A stretch of 64,000 bases of DNA, taken from the NCBI RefSeq assembly GCF_009296265.1, contig NZ_WBJS01000002.1, positions 62,001 through 126,000 on the forward strand, read 5' to 3'. The stretch is from Thioclava sp. JE_KL1 (GTDB lineage Bacteria > Pseudomonadota > Alphaproteobacteria > Rhodobacterales > Rhodobacteraceae). The translations under genes were made by a program, and so were the position numbers. Position 1 is the stretch's first letter; every line of letters starts with the position of its first letter. The notes under the pieces are model-generated. The model had not been told where the DNA came from. It worked only from the letters and a program-made list of their open reading frames with translations, and did not search any database. Below are positions 17,625-27,124 of this stretch, piece after piece.

Positions 17625-19085
17625 TCAGCCCTTCGACAGCCACGCGTCGCGCTTGCGATAGATCGTAGAGGGCGCGACCCCCAGTTCCAGCGCAGCGCGC
17701 GGGATCGATCCGTCATGCCGGGTGATCGCAGCCTCTATCGCCGCACGTTCGATCTCGGCCAGGGTGCGGTCCGCGAAAGGATCGACCGCCGGGGCGGTGG
17801 TGGGCGCGGCGCGGCTCGTCGTCGGATCGAATTCCGGCAGCATATGAGCGCGCAGCACCGGCCCGTCATGCATCACGATCGCCGCGCGGATGACGTTCAT
17901 CAGTTGGCGGACGTTGCCGGGCCACGGCCGGTCCTCCAGGCGGGTGATGGCCTCAGGTTCGATCTCGCTGAAGTCGCGCTGCTCCTCGGAGGCGAACCGC
18001 TCCAGCGCCATCCGCGCCAGAGGGCCGATATCCTCGCGGTGCATCCGCAGCGGCGGCATCTCGATCGTGAGCACCATCAGCCGGTAATAGAGGTCCTCAC
18101 GGAGCACAGCGTTTTGCAGCATGACGCTAGGCGAGCTCTTGGCCGCGCAGACGATCCGCACATTGACATCGACCGGTTGGCTGGCGCCGAGCGGTTTGAC
18201 TTGGCCGCTCTGCAGGAACCGCAGCAGCTTGATCTGCGCGGTGGGAGAGAGTTCGCAGATATTGTCGAGCAGAAGCGTGCCACCATCGGCGGCGAGGAGA
18301 GCGCCGTCCTTGTCCTCCAAAGCGCCCGGGAAGGCTCCGCGGTTATGGCCGAAGAGTTCGCTGTCGACGCGTTCGGCGGCCAGTGCGCCGCAATCGAGCG
18401 CAATGAAAGGTCCATCGGCGCGGGGGCTCGTGGCGTGAACCGCCTGGGCGCAAAGCTCCTTCCCGGTGCCGCTCTCGCCCCAGATATAGACAGGCGCGGT
18501 CGAGCGGGCGGCAGCTCGGGTCCGGGCGTAGAGCGCCCGCATCTGCGGCGCGTTGCCGACGAAGTCCCCGACCGTCTCCTCGCTGGCGCTCGCGTCGTCG
18601 AAGTCCGAACGCAGCGACAGGCTGCGCGCGCTCTCAATGGCGCTTCTGAGGCGAGGTTCGTCGATCGGTTTGACGAGGAAGTCGATCGCGCCCTCCTGCA
18701 TCGCCCGCACCGCGCGATCGATCGAGCGGTCGGCAGTGACCGCGATGATCGCCGCATAGGGGCGCAGGGCCAGCATTTCGGCGATCAGCGTGTCGCCGTC
18801 GCGATCGGGCAGCATCAGGTCCAACAGCACCATGCGGATCGGGTTGTCGCGGAAGATGCGCATCCCTTCCTCGGCGCTTGCCGCGAGATGGGTGATGAAG
18901 CCGGCGTTGCGCAGATAGGCGTCATAGATTGCCCGGAGCGATCCCACATCTTCGATCAGGAGGAAATGCTCGGTTTCGGTGTCGACGCTGTTCCGCCCGT
19001 TTCGACTGAGGCCGTATTGCGGACTATCCGTCTTGGAGCTGGTATCCCTGTCCGGGGTGGTCGTATCGGAGTCACTAGTTCTCAT
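17625..19085 (-). CDS. NtrC-like response regulator with degenerate AAA+ motifs
   Basis: The 486-residue protein has an intact REC domain (phosphoacceptor D89 in LLDLMLPD, T117 and K139 positions present), an AAA+ domain at about 175-410 and a Fis-type helix-turn-helix at about 445-482. Walker A is normal (GESGTGKE, 203-210) and the Arg-finger region LREDLYYRL is kept. However the sigma-54-contacting GAFTGA loop reads GAFPGA (250-255), the Walker B glutamate is Asn (LLLDNI, N275) and the sensor-I Asn/His is Lys (K316). It probably binds DNA and receives phosphate but may not hydrolyse ATP or work with sigma-54. It overlaps the upstream kinase gene by 11 bp, so the two form one system. Confidence 0.9.
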   Translation of the reverse strand: MRTSDSDTTTPDRDTSSKTDSPQYGLSRNGRNSVDTETEHFLLIEDVGSLRAIYDAYLRNAGFITHLAASAEEGMRIFRDNPIRMVLLDLMLPDRDGDTLIAEMLALRPYAAIIAVTADRSIDRAVRAMQEGAIDFLVKPIDEPRLRSAIESARSLSLRSDFDDASASEETVGDFVGNAPQMRALYARTRAAARSTAPVYIWGESGTGKELCAQAVHATSPRADGPFIALDCGALAAERVDSELFGHNRGAFPGALEDKDGALLAADGGTLLLDNICELSPTAQIKLLRFLQSGQVKPLGASQPVDVNVRIVCAAKSSPSVMLQNAVLREDLYYRLMVLTIEMPPLRMHREDIGPLARMALERFASEEQRDFSEIEPEAITRLEDRPWPGNVRQLMNVIRAAIVMHDGPVLRAHMLPEFDPTTSRAAPTTAPAVDPFADRTLAEIERAAIEAAITRHDGSIPRAALELGVAPSTIYRKRDAWLSKG

Positions 19086-20616
19086 GCTGTAAATCAGTCT
19101 TCGCGTTCAAATTATTTCGGGTGGTGGCTATCAGCCGGTCGATGAAAATGAGGGCGACCCGGCCAAGATCTTGAATATCTTCATAAGTCCCATGTCGGGT
19201 TGCACTGTCAAGCGCGCGTGCATGCCGCGAGAGGGGGTGATCACCCGCCACTCCGGCCACCGCACTGAGCTTATGGCTCAGCAATTGCAGGGCGCAGAGG
19301 TCGAAAGGGGGCAGTGCGAGCGACAGCCCGTGACGTACCGTCTCGAGATCGGCGATCAGTTCCTGCCCGAGCCCCGCTGGCAATGCCTTCTCGGCCAGAC
19401 GCAGATGGGCGAGCAAACCGCGCGGCGGCGTAGTTACGCGTGGCACGGTCGTCATGCAACCAGCCTCTTCCAAGGCGCGCAGGATCGGCTGCAGGCCCAG
19501 CACCGGCTTGATCAGGCAGGCATCGGCCGCGCCTTTCTCGACGTCGCGATAGCCGCTGCACTGGATGATCGGCAGGTCCGCCCAAGGCAGACCGGAGCGG
19601 CGAATGCTGGCGATCACCTCCGGGCCGCGGCAGCCGGGCATCTCGACATCCAGCACCGTGAGATCGAAGCGTTCGGCCTTCAGTTGCGCGGCCGCACTGT
19701 CGCCACGACGCAACCCGGTCACCTGCGCGCCCATCGCGCTCAGGAACTGCTCGAGCACGGCGCGGCTCATCTCGCTGTCATCGGCGACGAGCACGTTCCA
19801 CCCGCTCAGATCGGGCAGGGGGGCATCGCGCATCGTGGAGCTGATATCGACGGGACGGGCGGGGAGCGAAACGCGGATTTCGGCCCCGCCTTCGGGCGCG
19901 TTGGCGAGGTCTATCTTGCCGCCGGCCTCTGCCACCAGCGCGTGACAGATCGCGAGGCCGAGACCTTGCCCCTCGGGGTTGCGGAACGTGGCGGGCTCGC
20001 TGCGCTGCCCTGCGCAGGCGGGCGCGCGCAGACGTTCCTCTGGGAAGCCATCGCCCTCGTCGCGCACAGTCAGCAGCAGCCCCTCGGCCGAGGCGAAGTC
20101 GAGCGACAGGTGGATCGTGCCGCGCTGGGCATAGCACAGCGCGTTGCGCATCAGATTGGAGAAGATGCGGGTGAGCGGCACGCGATCGATCGCCAGAACG
20201 GGCGGCAGATCGGGGGCCATGTGGATCGCGAGTGACATGCCCCGAACATCGGCGGCGCTTGTCCAGCGGCGGCGCACCCGTTCAAGCGCATCGGCAATGA
20301 CCAAATGCGGCGGAGCGGGGCTTGCCTCGGGGGCGTCGGAAAGCTCGCTTGCCGCGTCATCACTCGGCGCGGCGGGCGCAGTTTCCTTCGCCCCGTCCAG
20401 ATCGAGAAGCTGTGCCAGATCGCTCGCCGCTTCGCGCGCGCGCTCCAATTGTCCATGCGTGCTTTGACCGCCCGGATCGGCGAGCGCCGCATCCAGACCG
20501 CACATCACATCTGCAAGCGCGGCGCGCAGATCGTGCTGCCATAAAGGACCGAGATCGCATCGCAACGATGCGAATGGCTCCTGCGCAGCGGGATCGGGCA
20601 ACTTTCGGGTCGTCAA
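19075..20616 (-). CDS. Soluble hybrid histidine kinase with REC and HPT domains, no sensor domain
   Basis: The 513-residue protein has a minimal N-terminal H-box (QHDLRAAL, H28), a linker of about 80 residues, a HATPase_c domain (N158 in NLMRNA, DEGDGFP, GQGLGLAIC), a receiver domain (D323 in VLDVEMPG, K370) and a C-terminal histidine phosphotransfer domain (H448 in LSHKLSAVAG). There are no membrane helices or PAS/GAF domains. The whole His-Asp-His relay is on one chain and can feed the adjacent response regulator. The start is TTG with GAGGGG five bases upstream. The signal is unknown; a partner sensor may dock onto it. Confidence 0.88.
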   Translation of the reverse strand: MTTRKLPDPAAQEPFASLRCDLGPLWQHDLRAALADVMCGLDAALADPGGQSTHGQLERAREAASDLAQLLDLDGAKETAPAAPSDDAASELSDAPEASPAPPHLVIADALERVRRRWTSAADVRGMSLAIHMAPDLPPVLAIDRVPLTRIFSNLMRNALCYAQRGTIHLSLDFASAEGLLLTVRDEGDGFPEERLRAPACAGQRSEPATFRNPEGQGLGLAICHALVAEAGGKIDLANAPEGGAEIRVSLPARPVDISSTMRDAPLPDLSGWNVLVADDSEMSRAVLEQFLSAMGAQVTGLRRGDSAAAQLKAERFDLTVLDVEMPGCRGPEVIASIRRSGLPWADLPIIQCSGYRDVEKGAADACLIKPVLGLQPILRALEEAGCMTTVPRVTTPPRGLLAHLRLAEKALPAGLGQELIADLETVRHGLSLALPPFDLCALQLLSHKLSAVAGVAGDHPLSRHARALDSATRHGTYEDIQDLGRVALIFIDRLIATTRNNLNAKTDLQHEN

Positions 20617-20687
20617 AATAACCCCTCGATGGATGGTTCCGGGGTACGGTTCTCAAATTAGCCTTCGATAACATAAACAATAGCATA

Positions 20688-20714
20688 AAGCCGCACCCAT
20701 TGTGGATGCGGCTT
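20688..20714 (-). terminator. Terminator of prpE
   Basis: AAGCCGCA and TGCGGCTT pair around an 11-base loop; on the minus strand the stem ends in CTTTAT, downstream of the prpE stop. Confidence 0.65.
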
Positions 20715-20791
20715 CTTAACTCGGGCGTAAACTTTTGATGTGGTGCCTATCTGCGTCGCTCACAATGAGCGTCACCTATGATAAGCGGCGC

Positions 20792-22684
20792 TTATTTCTT
20801 CGGGTGGCCAAGCCCCTTCAGCGCCTCGGTGATTTCGTCGAGGATCGCGGGGTCGTCGATCGTCGCGGGCATTTTCCACTCCTGCCCATCCGCGATCTTC
20901 ACCATCGTGGCCCGCAGGATCTTGCCCGAGCGGGTCTTCGGCAGACGGTCCACCACGGTGGCGAGTTTGAAGGCCGCGACCGGGCCGATCTGCTCGCGCA
21001 CGCGGCTCACGCATTCCTTGACGACCTCTTCATGCGGACGGTTGCAGCCCGAGCTGAGGCACAGGAAGCCCATCGGCGTCTGCCCCTTCAGGTCGTCGGC
21101 CACGCCGATCACGGCGCATTCGGCAACATCGGGATGTCCGGCAAGGACCTCTTCCATCGCCCCGGTCGAGAGACGGTGGCCCGCGACGTTGATGACGTCA
21201 TCGGTGCGCGCCATGATGTAGAGATAGCCGTCCTCGTCGACATAGCCCGCGTCGCCCGTCTCGTAATAGCCGGGGAATTGCTCGAGGTAGCTTTTCTTGA
21301 AGCGCGCCTCGGCGTTCCACAGCGTCGGCAGCGTGCCCGGAGGCAGCGGCAGCTTGATCGCGATGGCGCCAAGCTGGCCCGTCTCGACCGGGTGGCCGCC
21401 CTCGTCGAGCACCTGAATGTCGTAGCCCGGCATCGGCACCGAGGGGCTGCCTACCTTGGTCGGCAGCTCTTCGATCCCGATCGGGTTCGCGGCGATCGCC
21501 CAGCCGGTCTCGGTCTGCCACCAGTGGTCGACCACCGGCACGCCGAGATGTTTCTGCGCCCATTCGACGGTCGCGGGATCGGCCCGCTCGCCTGCGAGGA
21601 ACAGCGCCTGCAGATCGTGCAGCGCGTAGCGTTTGATCCACTCGCCGTTCGGATCCTCGCGTTTGATCGCGCGCAGCGCCGTGGGGGCGGTGAAGAAGCT
21701 CTTGATGCGGTTGTTCTGGATGATCCGCCAGAACACGCCCGGATGCGGGGTGCCGATCGGCTTGCCCTCGAACACCACTGTGGTCGCACCCGCGATCAGC
21801 GGGCCGTAGCAGATGTAGGAGTGGCCCACGACCCAGCCGACATCCGAGGCCGCCCAGAAGCGGTCGCCCGCCTCGATATTGTAGATGTTCTTCATCGACC
21901 ATTGCAGCGCGACGAGATGGCCGCCGGTATGGCGCACGACGCCCTTGGGCTGGCCGGTCGTGCCGGAGGTGTAGAGGATGTAGACCGGGTGGTTGCCCTC
22001 GACCGGAACGCAGTCCGCGGGCTTCACGCCATATTGGAAGCCGTGCCACGAGAAGTCGCGCCCCTCGATCAGCTTCGCCACTTCCTGTTCGCGCTGGAAG
22101 ATGACGCAGAATTCCGGCTTGTGCTCGGCCTGTTCGATCGCCTCGTCCAGAAGCGGTTTGTAATGCACGGTGCGCCCGGGCTCGAGGCCGCAGCTTGCCG
22201 CGATGATCGCCTTGGGGGTGCAGTCGTCGATCCGCACCGCGAGCTCGTGCGCCGCGAAGCCGCCGAACACGACCGAATGGACCGCGCCGATCCGGGCGCA
22301 GGCGAGCATCGCTTCCAGCGCCTCGGGGATCATCGGCATGTAGATGATGACGCGGTCGCCCTTTTCGACGCCCCGCATCTTCAGCGCGCCTGCGAGCGAG
22401 GCCACACGGGTCTGCAATTCCTTGTAGGTGATGCCCTTGGTCGAGTGGGTGATCGGGCTTTCATGCATGATCGCGATCTGATCGCCGCGCCCTTGCTCGA
22501 CATGGCGGTCGACCGCGTTCCAGCAGGTGTTGACCATCCCGTCCGAGAACCATTCGTAGAGCGGCGCGTTTCCGTCAAACAGGGCCTTCGAGGGCTTTTC
22601 GTCCCAGTCGATCTTCTCGGCGGCGTCCATCCAGAATTTCTCGGGATCGGCCTGCCAGGCGGAATAGACCTCTTTGTAGCCCAT
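20792..22684 (-). CDS. prpE: Propionate--CoA ligase (propionyl-CoA synthetase)
   Basis: The 630-residue enzyme activates propionate (and possibly acetate) to the CoA thioester through an acyl-adenylate. It has the AMP-binding motif YTSGTTGQPKG near residue 255, the YETGDAGYVDEDGY region, and the C-terminal lysine in TRSGKILR, the target of regulatory acetylation in this family. The N-terminus (MGYKEVYSAWQADPEKFW) and length resemble Rhodobacter PrpE. AGGAGGAG precedes the ATG. The upstream gap holds four TTTGCAAA-like boxes, the type bound by short-chain fatty acyl-CoA regulators. An acetyl-CoA synthetase assignment is the main alternative. Confidence 0.85.
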   Translation of the reverse strand: MGYKEVYSAWQADPEKFWMDAAEKIDWDEKPSKALFDGNAPLYEWFSDGMVNTCWNAVDRHVEQGRGDQIAIMHESPITHSTKGITYKELQTRVASLAGALKMRGVEKGDRVIIYMPMIPEALEAMLACARIGAVHSVVFGGFAAHELAVRIDDCTPKAIIAASCGLEPGRTVHYKPLLDEAIEQAEHKPEFCVIFQREQEVAKLIEGRDFSWHGFQYGVKPADCVPVEGNHPVYILYTSGTTGQPKGVVRHTGGHLVALQWSMKNIYNIEAGDRFWAASDVGWVVGHSYICYGPLIAGATTVVFEGKPIGTPHPGVFWRIIQNNRIKSFFTAPTALRAIKREDPNGEWIKRYALHDLQALFLAGERADPATVEWAQKHLGVPVVDHWWQTETGWAIAANPIGIEELPTKVGSPSVPMPGYDIQVLDEGGHPVETGQLGAIAIKLPLPPGTLPTLWNAEARFKKSYLEQFPGYYETGDAGYVDEDGYLYIMARTDDVINVAGHRLSTGAMEEVLAGHPDVAECAVIGVADDLKGQTPMGFLCLSSGCNRPHEEVVKECVSRVREQIGPVAAFKLATVVDRLPKTRSGKILRATMVKIADGQEWKMPATIDDPAILDEITEALKGLGHPKK

Positions 22685-22782
22685 GCGAACATCTCCTCCT
22701 CAGGAATTTGGAGATGTGTTACGGAGCGCAACGCGTTGACGCAAGAATGTTACCGCGCACAATCGGGTGCGACGCCAAAAAA

Positions 22783-22871
22783 TTTGCAGAAAGCGCGATA
22801 AATCGCCCGCAAAATTTTGCAAACTGCGGGCGAGTATTCAGCTTCTTTGCAGCCCGGGAGGGGTTTGCAAA
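22783..22871 (-). promoter_or_regulatory. Cluster of TTTGCAAA-like boxes upstream of prpE
   Basis: Two perfect TTTGCAAA octamers (22816-22823, 22864-22871) and two near matches TTTGCAGA (22783-22790) and TTTGCAGC (22846-22853) lie in under 90 bp. One perfect copy overlaps the palindrome GCAAAATTTTGC (22809-22820). The Rhodobacter regulator PccR (ScfR family) uses paired TTTGCAAA boxes, though with a four-base spacer that is not seen here. Confidence 0.5.
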
Positions 22872-22890
22872 TTTCGCAGGTGCACGCGAC

Positions 22891-25167
22891 TCAGCTGTAG
22901 TGTGCGACCGGCGTGCCAGCGATGGCCGACATATTCAGCAACCCGCGCGAGGTGATCGAGGGCGTCACGATATGCGCCTTGTTGCCCATACCCATCAGGA
23001 TCGGTCCGACTTCGAGGCCGCCCGCTTTCATCTTGAGGATGTTGCGCACGCCCGAGGCCGCGTCGGTATTGGCGAAGACAAGCACGTTTGCCGCCCCCTC
23101 GAAGCGCGAATTCGGCATCAGCCGGGCGCGGGTCTCGGGGTCGAGGGCCGCATCGACATGCATCTCGCCCTCGAAGTCGAAATTGACCTCACGCCGGATC
23201 AGCAGGTTCATTGCGGCGCGCATCCGCTCGCCCGAGTCGCTGTCGAGATTGCCGAACTGGCTATGCGAGCACAGCGCGATCTTCGGCTTCAGACCGAAGC
23301 GCGAGACGTGGCGCGCGGCGCCGCAGACCGTCTCCATGATCTGCTCGGGCGTGGGCGCGTGATGGACATGGGTGTCGGCCACGAAAAGCGGGCCGTCTTC
23401 GAGGATCATCAGGCTCAGCGCGCCTTGGGCATGCAGCCCGTCGCGAGCGAGGATTTCGCGCACGTATTTCAGGTGCCAGAGATATTGCCCGAACGTGCCG
23501 CAGATCATCGAATCCGCTTCCTCGCGATGAACCATGACCCCGGCGATGGCGGTGGAGTTGGTGCGCATGATCGCGCGCGCCAGATCGGGTGTGACGCCGC
23601 GCCGGGCCATCAGCTCGTGATAGGTGCCCCAGTAGTCGCGATAGCGGGGGTCGTTCTCCGGGTTCACGATCTCGACCGCGCCCAGATCGAGCGGCAGACC
23701 CGCCCGTTCGCAGCGCATCTCGATCACGTCGGGACGACCGATCAGGATTGGCGTGTCGGTGGTCTCCTCGATCATCGCATTGGCGGCGCGCAGCACGCGC
23801 TCATCCTCGCCCTCGGCGAAGACGATACGACGTCTTGCGGTCGCGGCGGCATCGAAGACCGGACGCATCAGCAGCGCGGATTTGAAGACCGAGCCGTCGA
23901 GTTGAACCTTGTAGCTGTCGAGATTTTCCAGCGGGCGGGCCGCCACGCCGGTCTCCATCGCGGCTTTCGCCACGGCAGAGGCGACGATGCCGATCAGGCG
24001 TGGATCGAAAGGTTTCGGGATCAGGTAATCCGCGCCGAAGGTGAGCTTTTCGCCGCGATAGGCGGCGGCAGCCTCGGCGGAGGTCGTCTGCCGCGCGAGC
24101 TTGGCGATCCCTTCGACGCAGGCGATCTGCATCTCGTCGTTGATCGTGGTTGCGCCCACGTCCAGTGCGCCCCGGAAGATGAAGGGGAAACACAGCACGT
24201 TGTTGACCTGGTTCGGGAAATCGCTGCGCCCGGTGGCGATGATCGCATCGGGCGCGACCTCGCGGGCCACGTCGGGCAGGATTTCCGGATTCGGGTTCGC
24301 CAGCGCGAAGATGATCGGCTGCTTGGCCATCTTCTGCACCATCTCGGGCTTCAGCACGCCGGGGCCGGAGAGGCCGAGGAACATATCCGCGCCCTCGATC
24401 ACCTCGTCGAGCGTGCGAAGATCGCTGTCCTGCGCATAGTCCGCCTTTTGCGGCGTCATGTCAGCTTCGCGGCCCTTGTAGACCAGCCCTTCGATGTCGC
24501 AGAGCCAGACATTCTCGCGCTTCACGCCCAGCTTCAGCAGCATGTTGAGGCAGGCGATGCCCGCCGCGCCGCCGCCGGTCGAGACGATCTTGATGTCCTC
24601 GAAGTTCTTCTTCGCGATGCGCAGCGCGTTGGTCGCTGCGGCCCCCACGACGATCGCGGTGCCGTGCTGGTCGTCGTGAAAGACCGGGATGTTCATCTTC
24701 TCGCGGCAGATCTTCTCCACGATAAAGCAGTCGGGGGCCTTGATGTCTTCGAGGTTGATCGCGCCGAAGGAGGGCTCGAGCGCGCAGACGATCTCGGCCA
24801 GTTTCTCGGGGTCGTTCTCGGCGACTTCGATATCGAAACAGTCGATATCGGCGAATTTCTTGAACAGAACCGCCTTGCCTTCCATCACCGGTTTCGCGGC
24901 CAGCGGGCCGATATTGCCCAGGCCCAGCACGGCCGAGCCGTTGGTGACGACGGCGACCAGATTGCCCCGCGCGGTGTAGTCGCGTGCGGTGTCGGGGTCT
25001 TCCTTGATGGCAAGGCTCGCTTCCGCCACGCCCGGCGAATAGGCGCGGGCCAGATCGCGCCCGTTGGCGAGCGGCTTCGTCGCGCGGATTTCCAGTTTTC
25101 CGGGTTTCGGCTTGGCGTGATAGTCCAGTGCCGACTGACGCAGGTTGTCCTGACGCAGCTCTTCCAT
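22891..25167 (-). CDS. maeB: NADP-dependent malic enzyme with C-terminal phosphotransacetylase-like domain
   Basis: The enzyme decarboxylates malate to pyruvate with reduction of NADP. The 758-residue chain consists of the malic enzyme domains (about residues 20-430; [26 protein letters not shown]-type nucleotide fold) and a phosphotransacetylase-like regulatory domain (about 430-758; [14 protein letters not shown]), the usual proteobacterial MaeB layout. The start at 25167 has GGAGG six bases upstream; the longer frame would include the operator-like palindrome at 25186-25199. It is transcribed toward prpE. Confidence 0.93.
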   Translation of the reverse strand: MEELRQDNLRQSALDYHAKPKPGKLEIRATKPLANGRDLARAYSPGVAEASLAIKEDPDTARDYTARGNLVAVVTNGSAVLGLGNIGPLAAKPVMEGKAVLFKKFADIDCFDIEVAENDPEKLAEIVCALEPSFGAINLEDIKAPDCFIVEKICREKMNIPVFHDDQHGTAIVVGAAATNALRIAKKNFEDIKIVSTGGGAAGIACLNMLLKLGVKRENVWLCDIEGLVYKGREADMTPQKADYAQDSDLRTLDEVIEGADMFLGLSGPGVLKPEMVQKMAKQPIIFALANPNPEILPDVAREVAPDAIIATGRSDFPNQVNNVLCFPFIFRGALDVGATTINDEMQIACVEGIAKLARQTTSAEAAAAYRGEKLTFGADYLIPKPFDPRLIGIVASAVAKAAMETGVAARPLENLDSYKVQLDGSVFKSALLMRPVFDAAATARRRIVFAEGEDERVLRAANAMIEETTDTPILIGRPDVIEMRCERAGLPLDLGAVEIVNPENDPRYRDYWGTYHELMARRGVTPDLARAIMRTNSTAIAGVMVHREEADSMICGTFGQYLWHLKYVREILARDGLHAQGALSLMILEDGPLFVADTHVHHAPTPEQIMETVCGAARHVSRFGLKPKIALCSHSQFGNLDSDSGERMRAAMNLLIRREVNFDFEGEMHVDAALDPETRARLMPNSRFEGAANVLVFANTDAASGVRNILKMKAGGLEVGPILMGMGNKAHIVTPSITSRGLLNMSAIAGTPVAHYS

Positions 25168-25185
25168 GAGATCCTCCCGAAACTG

Positions 25186-25199
25186 GTTTAGCGCTAAAC
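25186..25199 (-). promoter_or_regulatory. Perfect 14-bp palindrome upstream of maeB
   Basis: GTTTAGCGCTAAAC is a perfect palindrome ending 18 bp before the maeB start codon. The AT arms around a central GCGC resemble LacI/GalR-family operators; its position would block transcription or translation start. The regulator is not in the window. Confidence 0.5.
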
Positions 25200-25409
25200 T
25201 AATTTTTCGCGCGCGACTCTCCCGCCGTTCTAGATAGCACGAAGGGGGTGATTGCAACCCCATGAAATTACGTTGCGGCATGAACTCCGCGCGAGGCGGC
25301 GGGGTGGCGCGAGGTGAGCGCTTGCATCCGACGCAGGCGCGGCGCAGGATCGGGAGAACTCAACCGGCTGGACAAATTTTACGCTCCGGCCATGGCCCGG
25401 AGACCGCCG

Positions 25410-25802
25410 ATGTCGCTGCTCGATTCTGCCCGTCAGGTGCGTGAAAACGCCTATGCGCCCTATTCGAAATTCAAGGTCGGTGCGGCGGTGCGCGGGGCGT
25501 CCGGCACCATCTATAGCGGCGTGAATGTCGAGAACGTGGCCTATCCCGAAGGCACCTGTGCCGAGGCGGGCGCGATCGCCGCGATGGTGGCGGCAGGCGA
25601 GACCGAGATCACCGAGGTCGCCGTGATCGCCGACAGCCCGACGCCCGTGCCGCCCTGTGGCGGCTGCCGTCAGAAGCTGGCGGAATTCGCGCGCCACGAC
25701 ACGCCGGTGACGCTGGCCACGACCGAGGGCGAGCGGCTCGACACGACGGTGGGCGATCTGCTGCCCGGTCGCTTCGACATGAGCCATATGGAAAACACCT
25801 GA
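25410..25802 (+). CDS. cdd: Cytidine deaminase
   Basis: Cdd converts (deoxy)cytidine to (deoxy)uridine. The 130-residue homotetrameric-type enzyme has the zinc site C50-A-E52 in TCAEAG and P-C-x-x-C (C83, C86 in PPCGGC), plus NVENVAYPEG for nucleoside binding. The ATG at 25410 has GGAG seven bases upstream. Its stop overlaps the deoA start by one base (TGATG), so it opens a salvage operon cdd-deoA-deoB-upp. Confidence 0.93.
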   Translation: MSLLDSARQVRENAYAPYSKFKVGAAVRGASGTIYSGVNVENVAYPEGTCAEAGAIAAMVAAGETEITEVAVIADSPTPVPPCGGCRQKLAEFARHDTPVTLATTEGERLDTTVGDLLPGRFDMSHMENT

Positions 25803-27124
25803 TGGACGCCCGCAGCATTATCCAGTCGGTGCGCGACGGCAAAAGCCTGAGCGCAGATCAAGCCCAATGGTTCGCGCGCGGTCTGGCCGATGGCTCGGTC
25901 TCGGATGCGCAGGCAGGGGCCTTCGCGATGGCCGTTCTGCTGAAGGGCATCGGCACCGAGGGGCGCGTTGCGCTGACCCAGGCGATGCGCGATTCCGGCG
26001 AGGTTTTGCGCTGGGACATGCCCGGCCCGGTCATCGACAAACACTCGACCGGCGGGGTGGGGGACTCCGTCTCGCTGCTGCTTGCGCCCGCGCTGGCGGC
26101 TTGTGGCTGCTACGTTCCGATGATCTCGGGGCGGGGCTTGGGCCATACCGGCGGCACGCTCGACAAGATGGAAGCGATCCCCGGATATGACGCGACGCCT
26201 GGCATCGGCGCTTTGCGCAAGGTCGTGGGCGAAGTCGGCTGCGCGATCGTCGGTGCCACGGGCGAGATCGCCCCGGCCGACAAGCGCCTCTACGGAATCC
26301 GCGACATCTCCGGCACGGTCGAGAGCATCGATCTGATCACCGCCTCGATACTGTCGAAGAAACTCGCCGCCGGGCTGGAAGGGCTGATCCTCGACGTGAA
26401 GGTCGGCTCGGGCGCGTTCATGGCGCGGCCCGAGGATGCGAAGGCGCTCGCGCAGAGCCTTGTCGCCACGGCGAATGGCGCGGGCTGCAAGACCTCGGCG
26501 CTGATCACCGACATGGACCAGCCGCTGGGCCATTCGGCGGGCAATGCGCTGGAAGTGATCGAAGTGATGGAGACGCTGACCGGCACCGGCGTGAACGAGG
26601 CGCTGTGGGATGTGACTGCGGCGCTGGGCGGCGAGGCGTTGGTGCTCGCGGGGCTGGCCAAGGACGCGGTCGAGGGCACGGCGCGGATCGACGAGGTGCT
26701 CAGCAACGGGCGCGCTGTCGAGGTCTTCGGCAAGATGGTCGCGGCTTTGGGTGGCCCGAGCGATTTCGTCGAACGCTTCCCCGACCGTCTTCCCTCCGCC
26801 CCCGTGATCCGGGCCGTTGAGGCCCCGCGCGCGGGCTTCGTCAGCCGCATCGACACCCGTGCAGTGGGCGAGGCGGTGGTGCATCTGGGCGGCGGGCGTC
26901 TGGTTGGCACCGACAAGATCAACCCCTCGGTCGGTCTGTGGGAGATCGTGGCTCTGGGCGAGGACATGGCCGCGGGCGAGCCGCTGGTAACGATCCATGC
27001 CGCGAATGACCGCGACGCCGATGCCGCCGAAGCCGCCCTTCTGGCCGCGATCGAGCTGAGCGAAGAGGCCCCCGAAGAGCCGCCCCTGATCCACGAACGG
27101 ATCGGCCCGGAGGATGTGCAATGA
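25802..27124 (+). CDS. deoA: Thymidine phosphorylase
   Basis: DeoA splits thymidine (or deoxyuridine) with phosphate to the base and 2-deoxyribose-1-phosphate. The 440-residue protein has the family signature around residues 110-120 (SGRGLGHTGGTLDK) and KHSTGGVGDSVSL near residue 80 for phosphate binding. It is the second gene of the salvage operon and overlaps deoB by four bases. Its product feeds DeoB directly. Confidence 0.95.
   Translation: MDARSIIQSVRDGKSLSADQAQWFARGLADGSVSDAQAGAFAMAVLLKGIGTEGRVALTQAMRDSGEVLRWDMPGPVIDKHSTGGVGDSVSLLLAPALAACGCYVPMISGRGLGHTGGTLDKMEAIPGYDATPGIGALRKVVGEVGCAIVGATGEIAPADKRLYGIRDISGTVESIDLITASILSKKLAAGLEGLILDVKVGSGAFMARPEDAKALAQSLVATANGAGCKTSALITDMDQPLGHSAGNALEVIEVMETLTGTGVNEALWDVTAALGGEALVLAGLAKDAVEGTARIDEVLSNGRAVEVFGKMVAALGGPSDFVERFPDRLPSAPVIRAVEAPRAGFVSRIDTRAVGEAVVHLGGGRLVGTDKINPSVGLWEIVALGEDMAAGEPLVTIHAANDRDADAAEAALLAAIELSEEAPEEPPLIHERIGPEDVQ

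Noticed and set aside
20735-25191. Very long plus-strand open frames opposite prpE and maeB (about 690 and 830 codons)
   Set aside because: They are antisense shadows of high-GC coding strands; they have His/Arg/Asp-rich composition and no family motifs, while the minus-strand frames match known enzymes throughout.
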